A DNA stretch of 64,000 nt from Pseudomonadota bacterium (GTDB lineage: Bacteria > Pseudomonadota > Alphaproteobacteria > Micropepsales > Micropepsaceae): contig JAFEEQ010000011.1 in the NCBI GenBank assembly GCA_018241025.1, positions 186,001 to 250,000 on the forward strand. The letters run 5' to 3'. This document shows positions 59,158 to 64,000 of the stretch, piece by piece. The position numbers were made by a program, and so were the translations under genes. Below the pieces are notes generated by a model. It was not told the DNA's origin and did no database searches. It saw only the letters and a program-made list of their open reading frames with translations. The first letter of the stretch is position 1; every line of letters begins with the position of its first letter.

Positions 59158-59895
59158 TCAACCCGGCTTTCGCAGTACGAGCTTCACATTGCTGACCAGG
59201 GGGATGCCGGCATTCGCCAGGACGGGGCGCATCTGCCGTTCCATCCAGGCGAGCGGCGGGACAATGTCGTAATAGGTATGTCCGACATAGCCGACATGCT
59301 CCTCGACGATGAAGCCCATGCTTTCAAACGTCCTGCGCAGGGATTCGGAGGGCGGACCGCAGAGACGGTAATAGGCGGGAAATTTCGCCTTGCGACCATG
59401 GTGGTCCCGCCCCGGCTGCATGATCCGCGTCGCAAGATACGACAGGTTCTCGGGAAGGATGCGATTCATGAAGAGCGGCAAGTTGTAAGATGCCGGGAAC
59501 AGATGAATCGAAACCCCGCCGGGATTGAGCAACCCCAGGATGTTCCGATGAACGGCTTCGGGATTCTCCAGGTGCTCGTGCAGCATGTGGGAAAACACGA
59601 TGTCGAATGTCTTGCCGCCCACTGCCTGGTTGACGACATCCGGGGAAGACGAGATGTCCACGCAGATTTTGTCGTAAGAGGACGGGGCCTTGGCAAGCTC
59701 GCGCTCCGAGATGTCGATCAACGAATAGGAAATGTCGTGGTCCGCGATAAACTCCTCGGAAGCCGTCGGGTTGGCGCCGCCGCCGATGTCCGCCACGGAC
59801 TTTGCGCCGCGCCGGACGATCTCCCCTTCGAGAAAGTTCTGCGCATGCGAATGGCCCTCGAAGTCGGTGGCCAATTTCAATGATCCGCTCTTCAT
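59158..59895 (-). CDS. Class I SAM-dependent methyltransferase
   Basis: A 245-residue methyltransferase. The SAM-binding motif I is SVADIGGGANPTASEEF, the acidic motif II region is YSLIDISERELAKAP, then KTFDIVFSHMLHEHLENPEAVHRNILGLLNPGGVSIHLFP. The pattern resembles methyltransferases acting on lipids or cell-surface sugars; the substrate is unknown. ATG 59895 (MKSGSLKLATDFEGHSH) is chosen over 59934. It converges with the ABC operon, 27 bp apart. Confidence 0.85.
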   Translation of the reverse strand: MKSGSLKLATDFEGHSHAQNFLEGEIVRRGAKSVADIGGGANPTASEEFIADHDISYSLIDISERELAKAPSSYDKICVDISSSPDVVNQAVGGKTFDIVFSHMLHEHLENPEAVHRNILGLLNPGGVSIHLFPASYNLPLFMNRILPENLSYLATRIMQPGRDHHGRKAKFPAYYRLCGPPSESLRRTFESMGFIVEEHVGYVGHTYYDIVPPLAWMERQMRPVLANAGIPLVSNVKLVLRKPG

Positions 59896-60170
59896 ATGTC
59901 TTTCCCTTCCGCGATGCCGTCCCCGGCTTTCCAAATCCGATGGACGTCGCGAAGCTGAATGTCGTAGTCGTCACGTCACCTATGGCGATCGACGCCATGG
60001 CAGCAGAAACTCAATATCCGAATTCGATGCAGATACGCCACTCTGCCCGCGGGGTTGATCTGACCTCGGGTGCAAGTTAGCGGCGTTCCCGAAGACAGAA
60101 CACGAACAGTTCCGATTCATGCCGAACGCAGGGCCGTCTCGCACGGATGTTTTCCAGGTGCCGATATCGA

Positions 60171-60219
60171 TGGTGGGCGCGACAGGGATTGAACCTGTGA
60201 CCCCTCCCGTGTGAAGGGA
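60171..60219 (-). tRNA. Displaced 3' half of a tRNA-Val(CAC) gene (att site)
   Basis: On the minus strand this reads anticodon loop TTCACAC (anticodon CAC), GGGAG stem, variable loop, T-arm ACAGG-TTCAATC-CCTGT, acceptor CGCGCCC and ACCA. The 5' half (acceptor GGGCGCG and D-arm) is absent: the sequence beyond 60219 is the integrase gene. It is therefore an attachment-site remnant, not a working tRNA. The intact gene should be at the far end of the island, outside this window. Confidence 0.75.
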
Positions 60220-60220
60220 A

Positions 60221-61249
60221 TCAAGACGCCTTTCGTGTCAGAGACTTAGCACCAGTCGAACGCCTTTTCCACGGCTTCTCCACGGGTAGAAGCGTGGCCC
60301 TCTGACTTTCCTCACTTGCGACCACATGCGTGTAGCGCGCCACCGACGCTTCATCGCGCCAACGTCCCGTCGCGATAAGGCCCGTCTTGTCGAGACCGGC
60401 GTAGCGGCGCATCCATGTCGCGTATGTGTGGCAGAAGATGTGAAAGGTCAGGAACGATACATCTGGCCCCGTCGCTTTCTTGACTGCCGCCATGAGGCTG
60501 TAGAGGCGCCCGCACTTCGTGAACCGGAAGACCTTCTGTCCGCGACGGTCCAGGCCGCGCGGGTGGCGCTTCAACGCAGCGAGCACGACAGGCGGGAGAT
60601 AGACGCCGCGCGGGTCGTCGTTCTTCGACTCCCGCACATAGGCGAAACTCTCCTTCAGCTCGACCTGATCGACCATCATGGTCAGCGCTTCGGTGAGGCG
60701 CATACCCGTGTAGCAGAGCGTGGTGAGGAAGATTTCGAACTCTTCGTCGATCTTGCGGGCCGCCTTGAAGACCCGGAACGCCTGGTCGGGCTTCAACCAA
60801 TCGGTACGCTTGCTGCCGCGCCACCCTTTGGGGCGCTTCAGCTTCCCGTCGACGCCGGCGTGCTTGAGGATTGCCGAAACGACGGTATGGACTTGCCGGT
60901 TGCGCGTCTGTGCCGTGCCCTCGGGATAGAGCTTGACTGCAGCTTGGTCGATCGCCTGCTGACTGATATCCGAGAGAAGTTGTTGGCCGAAGTGATCGAC
61001 GACCGGCTGGACGAACCGTTCGTTGCCGGTCTCGGCCATATAGTTGACGGCGGCGTCTAGGAATGTGGGCTCGTCTGGCTTGGCAAAAGTGCCGCGTTCG
61101 ATTTCCTCTTTCCAGAGCTTGAGGATTTTTGCTGCCGTAGAGCGGTCAGCCGTTTTTGTGCTTCGGTCCACATAGGTCCGCAGATAGGTGCCGCGGACAG
61201 ACCAATACGGCGATTTGCCTTCACGGGGCGGAACGAGTTTGACCGGCAT
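60221..61249 (-). CDS. Tyrosine recombinase/integrase with altered box II
   Basis: A 342-residue phage-type integrase. Box I Arg is in LCYTGMRLTEALTMM. Box II reads TFHIFCHTYATWM: the usual HxxR is HxxC, because the codon is TGC where CGC would give Arg. The next His (HT) and the C-terminal nucleophile Tyr in ASVARYTHVV are present. The N-terminal part (residues 1-130) is the arm/core-binding region. The catalytic Arg loss may have disabled it. Its stop lies 1-2 bp from the tRNA fragment, as expected for an integrase beside att. Confidence 0.9.
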   Translation of the reverse strand: MPVKLVPPREGKSPYWSVRGTYLRTYVDRSTKTADRSTAAKILKLWKEEIERGTFAKPDEPTFLDAAVNYMAETGNERFVQPVVDHFGQQLLSDISQQAIDQAAVKLYPEGTAQTRNRQVHTVVSAILKHAGVDGKLKRPKGWRGSKRTDWLKPDQAFRVFKAARKIDEEFEIFLTTLCYTGMRLTEALTMMVDQVELKESFAYVRESKNDDPRGVYLPPVVLAALKRHPRGLDRRGQKVFRFTKCGRLYSLMAAVKKATGPDVSFLTFHIFCHTYATWMRRYAGLDKTGLIATGRWRDEASVARYTHVVASEESQRATLLPVEKPWKRRSTGAKSLTRKAS

Positions 61250-61443
61250 GCTGCGCCTTCCTCACGCATGGCACTGATTAGTGCCATCATATCATGTTCC
61301 GTGAAGAGTTTTCGACGGCCATTCGAAAAATAGTGAGGATGTAGTTTGATAACCTCCTGCAGGACACGCCGACAAACACGCATGCGCACGGCCGCTTCAT
61401 CCATCGTGTAGACCGGACCCAGATTTGCATATTCGTCGCTCAC
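61057..61443 (-). CDS. Helix-turn-helix (excisionase-like) protein overlapping the integrase gene
   Basis: A 128-residue protein. Residues 10-65 form a MerR/excisionase-like winged helix (VYTMDEAAVRMRVCRRVLQEVIKLHPHYFSNGRRKLFTEHDMMALI). After this, the frame continues 193 bp inside the integrase gene, giving a low-complexity Ser/Arg/Lys tail that may be tolerated rather than selected. It probably sets recombination direction or controls the integrase gene. The next gene upstream is on the other strand. Confidence 0.7.
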   Translation of the reverse strand: MSDEYANLGPVYTMDEAAVRMRVCRRVLQEVIKLHPHYFSNGRRKLFTEHDMMALISAMREEGAACRSNSFRPVKANRRIGLSAAPICGPMWTEAQKRLTALRQQKSSSSGKRKSNAALLPSQTSPHS

Positions 61444-61929
61444 GGATCATCCACAGTTGTCGCTATCGATTGTTTTCTGAAAAGCACGGGGCTGTCCACG
61501 GCCCGTGAGCCGATTGCGTGCGAGAGCGCACATAAAGGAAAATTGGGCGAAGAATATTTAGATCATCCGACCATGGCGAAAGTTCCCGCGTCTGCGGCTG
61601 CCGCAGCGGGTCGAATTGGCGAACACCGTGTGCCGGATTTGATCCGCCGGACCTTCGTTTGTCGGGACTGAGACGACAAACCGAGACAAACCGCGCCTTT
61701 CCTTCGCGAAGTTCGGTAACAAAGCAGTGAGCTCCGGCAATCAAAGCTAGAACGGCGCAAGAGAACACGCTTGGCTTTGTCTGTTCCACTTGTCTAAATT
61801 GCCCTGTCGGAGGCCGCGCTCGTGAAGCGAGCTGTGGCCTGGGCGGTGGACGATCGATTGGCCGTTGCCGCGCCTGAACCGCGCATGACCGCAACAACAA
61901 CACGGGGGTAACAAAGGTGGGTAGCACGC
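61444..61929. other. Non-coding gap within the island
   Basis: About 490 bp. Open frames on the minus strand (such as 61463-61927) lack family features and codon bias, so no gene is called. A hairpin CACGGG..CCCGTG lies at about 61484-61506, and the direct repeat GACAAACCGAGACAAACC is near 61674. The region probably contains divergent promoters for the excisionase-like and DUF2285 genes. Confidence 0.45.
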
Positions 61930-62736
61930 GTGAATCTTTCTATGTCCAACGCCATGGTGCCGGCGCCTAAGAGCGACTGGCGCGATCCTGAAAATTATCG
62001 CTGGATGACTTCCCTGCCGCGCACCGCTTGGGCGTGGGAGTTCTTGCGGCGCAATACGAGCTACGGCAGCGAATATGCGCGGCATGTCGCCGACCTGCCC
62101 GGAAACAACGAACCGGAACATCTGGCCGTTCTGCGCTGGGGTCTGCTGCGGTTTGAAAATCCGGTCAACGACGCACGCATTGCCAACGTGTTGTGGCAGA
62201 TGAAGGCCTGTCGAGACGTGCTTCCGCTTGCCGCTGCCAAGATGCGGCCCGGCACCGCCGTTGAAACTCTCGATCTGTCGAAGCTGCATTGCCGGACGGC
62301 CGTCTACGACTTCGGCGTTGAAGAACGCCGCGAGGTGCTGCTGACCCAGGACGGTCGCTCGCTCCAACTGACGGTCTTCGGCTCCGTGCCATTAGAGGAA
62401 GCATTGCTGCTGACGCCGGCGTTGCCGGAAATCCGTTACGGCAAGGCACGTCTTCAGGCCGTGAAGCGCCTCGCGGACGTGGTGAAGCACGGATCGCTTC
62501 GCCCATCGCTCTACCGCCGCGAGCGGCAGAACGCGCGGCTTGCCCGCGTGGTGCAGGCGCTCGACGGCTGGCTCGCCAAGGCAACGCAGCGCGAGATTGC
62601 AGTGGCGCTCTTCTCAAAGGAGAGGGTAGACCGCGACTGGCAGGATCCCCGCAACCATCTGCGCGATCATGTGCGGCGTGCCGTCGCGTATGGCCGCGAG
62701 CTCATGGATTCCCGCTATCGCCGTTTTCTCGGCTGA
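61930..62736 (+). CDS. DUF2285 domain protein with DUF6499-type N-terminus
   Basis: A 268-residue protein. The N-terminal DWRDPENYRWMTSLPRTAWAWEFLRRNTSY is the DUF6499-type (transcription-regulator-like) module; the C-terminal part (about 160-268: GKARLQAVKRLADVVKHG to LRDHVRRAVAYGRELMDSRYRRFLG) is the DUF2285 helix-turn-helix-like domain. Such proteins are frequent in alphaproteobacterial ICEs and probably bind DNA. GTG 61930 or ATG 61942 may be the start; AGGTGGG precedes the first. Confidence 0.83.
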   Translation: MNLSMSNAMVPAPKSDWRDPENYRWMTSLPRTAWAWEFLRRNTSYGSEYARHVADLPGNNEPEHLAVLRWGLLRFENPVNDARIANVLWQMKACRDVLPLAAAKMRPGTAVETLDLSKLHCRTAVYDFGVEERREVLLTQDGRSLQLTVFGSVPLEEALLLTPALPEIRYGKARLQAVKRLADVVKHGSLRPSLYRRERQNARLARVVQALDGWLAKATQREIAVALFSKERVDRDWQDPRNHLRDHVRRAVAYGRELMDSRYRRFLG

Positions 62737-62742
62737 GCAGGC

Positions 62743-63009
62743 TCAGGAGCGTAGAAGATGCTCATAGCCGTGCTCGGTCATCCAGCGCGCGCGTTTCATA
62801 TGTGACGCCAAGCAGCGCTTCGCGCGGTCCGGCTCGCTCAACGGATCGATGGCGAGCACGATCCTGACTATCTCGCGGTCATCCGCGCCCTCAGCCGCTG
62901 CGTCCAACAAACGGGCGTATGTGGTGAAGTGCGCGTGATCGTAGTCGGTAAGATCATCGGACCAGGGCGCTTCGTCAGCGACCGCCGGTGCCTTGCCGCC
63001 GTTGGCCAT
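62743..63009 (-). CDS. Small protein paired with DUF2285 genes
   Basis: An 88-residue protein: TDYDHAHFTTYARLLDAAAEGADDREIVRIVLAIDPLSEPDRAKRCLASHMKRARWMTEHGYEHLL. I recall similar short helical proteins encoded next to DUF2285 genes in mobile elements; their function is unknown. ATG 63009 is preferred over 63066 since the earlier codons lack similarity features. It converges on the DUF2285 gene, 6 bp apart. Confidence 0.72.
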   Translation of the reverse strand: MANGGKAPAVADEAPWSDDLTDYDHAHFTTYARLLDAAAEGADDREIVRIVLAIDPLSEPDRAKRCLASHMKRARWMTEHGYEHLLRS

Positions 63010-63156
63010 CAGCCGTTCTCCGTATTGGGGCGTCTGCGATAGCGTGTTGAAAAGTAGTGGCTGCAAAATCGCGCCGCCACAATGCGGGATGAGTTCTCCA
63101 CAGTCGAATGAATTTGGGGAGACCCCGCGGATAACTCTTGGTTGCGGCGACCGCAG

Positions 63157-63588
63157 CTATCGCGTTGCCTTAGGTTGACGCAGCGTCCGGCGCTTACGCT
63201 GCTTTGCATCGCCCGTGGCAAGAGCGGAGATCAGATCGACAATGAGCTTGCGGACATCCGAATCTTCGATACTCCAAACCATCGCAAACAGTGACGAGGC
63301 CTCATCATCGGCAATTTCCAACGGGATGGGTTCGGCGCATCCGTCGAGCCCTTCGAAGAAATACACGATCTCGACTTTGAGGATGATGGACGCCTCGAAC
63401 AGACGGCCGGCACTGATGCGATTTGCGCCACGCTCGTATTTCTGCACCTGCTGAAAGGTCAGCCCGAGAGTCTGGCCCAGGTCGCTCTGTGACATGCCGC
63501 GCGACGTGCGGGCAAGACGAAGCCGGCCCCCTACATGCCGGTCATAGTGCGTCGAACGTTTGCGGTTCGTCTGGGCGGTGCGCGTCAA
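63157..63588 (-). CDS. XRE family transcriptional regulator
   Basis: A 143-residue Cro/C1-type regulator. The helix-turn-helix is at residues 20-72: GGRLRLARTSRGMSQSDLGQTLGLTFQQVQKYERGANRISAGRLFEASIIL. The C-terminal half contains an acidic stretch (EIADDEASSLFAMVWSIEDSDVRKLIVDLI). The start codon is TTG at 63588, with GGAGG about 5 bases upstream, and the TTGA overlaps the stop of the gene before. Likely controls island genes. Confidence 0.85.
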   Translation of the reverse strand: MTRTAQTNRKRSTHYDRHVGGRLRLARTSRGMSQSDLGQTLGLTFQQVQKYERGANRISAGRLFEASIILKVEIVYFFEGLDGCAEPIPLEIADDEASSLFAMVWSIEDSDVRKLIVDLISALATGDAKQRKRRTLRQPKATR

Positions 63589-63935
63589 GTATCCTCCCGT
63601 GTCCTTGTGCCCACGGCTGGCGCGGTCCCCGCGCGTGCCTTGCGCACTTCCTCGCGCATGGCGCCGCAGGACGCCTTCGCGTTGTTGAGATGTTCGATCA
63701 GCTGCTGCGTCACGGTGATGAGGGCCTTGCTGTAGTCATCACCAAGGCTATCCAAGCCGAAACCCATCAGCTCGATCGCGAATGCGAGCGCTATGGCCGA
63801 CCCGATCTCGTCGTCGATCGACGAGGAATGCTTTATGGGTTCCGCTGGCGGCACATCCTCGGCGTCGCTAGGCCTTTCCTTGGAGGATTGGCGCTTGGGC
63901 GGCTGATTCGTTTGCTCGCGTCCAGATGGCGGCAT
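63585..63935 (-). CDS. Unknown island protein upstream of the XRE regulator
   Basis: A 116-residue protein that I do not recognise. The first 35 residues are polar and Pro/Lys-rich (probably disordered), and the middle IDDEIGSAIALAFAIELMGFGLDSLGDDYSKALITVTQQLIEHL is amphipathic helical. It is coupled to the XRE gene by a 4-bp overlap, so it may modulate that regulator. A palindrome lies 35 bp upstream of its ATG. Confidence 0.6.
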   Translation of the reverse strand: MPPSGREQTNQPPKRQSSKERPSDAEDVPPAEPIKHSSSIDDEIGSAIALAFAIELMGFGLDSLGDDYSKALITVTQQLIEHLNNAKASCGAMREEVRKARAGTAPAVGTRTREDT

Positions 63936-63969
63936 GGGTCGGCTACCCTACATCTTGCGGCTGTAAGAA

Positions 63970-63987
63970 ATACCCCATCCGGGGTAT
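63970..63987. promoter_or_regulatory. Palindromic operator candidate upstream of the XRE operon
   Basis: TACCCC-ATCC-GGGGTA is an inverted repeat with AT-rich flanks (ATA..TATAT) located 35 bp before the start of the 63585-63935 gene. It may be the autoregulatory site of the XRE protein, overlapping the promoter; this is inferred from symmetry and place. Confidence 0.5.
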
Positions 63988-64000
63988 ATATCAACCTAAC

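Larger units (their letters stand above)
60219..64000. mobile_element. Left end of a tRNA-inserted integrative element
   Basis: Begins at the tRNA-Val fragment and continues past the window end. It holds an integrase, an excisionase-like gene, a DUF2285 protein, its small companion, an XRE regulator and an unknown protein. DUF2285/DUF6499 proteins are common in integrative conjugative elements of rhizobia and relatives, so an ICE or ICE remnant is likelier than a phage. No transfer gene is visible here. Confidence 0.72.

Noticed and set aside
60171..60219. Functional tRNA-Val gene
   Set aside because: The acceptor 5' strand, D-arm and 5' anticodon stem are missing, and the adjoining sequence is integrase coding DNA.
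61463..61927. A 154-codon minus-strand open frame in the island
   Set aside because: No domain, Pro/Arg-rich random composition, and no ribosome binding site; treated as non-coding.
1..64000. CRISPR arrays, rRNA genes and complete insertion sequences
   Set aside because: No regularly spaced direct repeats, no rRNA-like stretches and no transposase frame with terminal repeats were seen.

Overview
This is a GC-rich, densely coded chromosomal segment from an alphaproteobacterium. The class assignment rests on a GcrA-type cell cycle regulator next to argD-argF-hslO, a PhoR/PhoU/PhoB set with a Pho-box-like 11-bp array, a metZ/apaG neighbourhood, GANTC sites and DnaA-box-like 9-mers at the gcrA promoter, and a DUF2285-type integrative element. 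The genus cannot be fixed from the sequence alone.

Layout. 1-2.5 kb: end of an acyl-CoA synthetase gene, small genes, the ribosome rescue hydrolase arfB and a DJ-1/PfpI protein. 2.5-9 kb: a minus-strand unit of three GPH-type sugar/cation symporters (the first lacks its N-terminus), an unusual double-domain TetR regulator and a short-chain dehydrogenase with a palindromic operator candidate in its promoter. 9-14 kb: a PEP mutase/isocitrate lyase-like protein, an HNH nuclease, phoR-phoU-phoB without pst genes, and a 2OG-Fe(II) oxygenase. 14-21 kb: phosphotransferase, glutathione peroxidase, gcrA, argD, argF, rraB-like, hslO and a HAD hydrolase. 21-29.5 kb: sulfotransferase, VOC protein, argE, folE, apaG, osmC, a HEXXH protein and metZ, then a TerB-like protein, a SixA-like phosphatase, a kinase-like protein and a secreted protein. 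29.5-34.3 kb: sulfatase and acetyltransferase, then an overlapping four-gene operon of an Lgt-like membrane protein, a multi-cluster radical SAM enzyme resembling tetraether lipid synthase (Tes), and two paralogous small membrane proteins. 34.8-40.2 kb: the prkA-yeaH-spoVR stress module with a GIY-YIG nuclease gene inserted in it. 40.4-59.9 kb: lipid and CoA enzymes, a K+/H+ antiporter, a nicotinamide riboside salvage unit (pnuC-nadR), a CNT nucleoside transporter, a FitAB-type toxin-antitoxin operon, a uracil-DNA glycosylase family protein, and an ABC-2 exporter of one ATPase and two permeases. 60.2 kb to the end: the left edge of an island inserted at the 3' part of a tRNA-Val(CAC) gene, with integrase, excisionase-like, DUF2285 and XRE regulator genes.

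The most unusual structures are two small nuclease genes of unrelated families (DUF559 at 18.5 kb, GIY-YIG at 38.2 kb). Each is bracketed by inverted copies of its own hairpin-rich repeat, and each has its last codons inside the distal repeat. This arrangement resembles REP/RAYT units but uses different nucleases. Other points of interest are the radical SAM/Lgt-like lipid operon, a three-site antitoxin operator with exact 18-bp spacing, a hslO promoter predicting leaderless mRNA, and an integrase whose box II arginine is a cysteine. All assignments come from reading the sequence; no database search was run.
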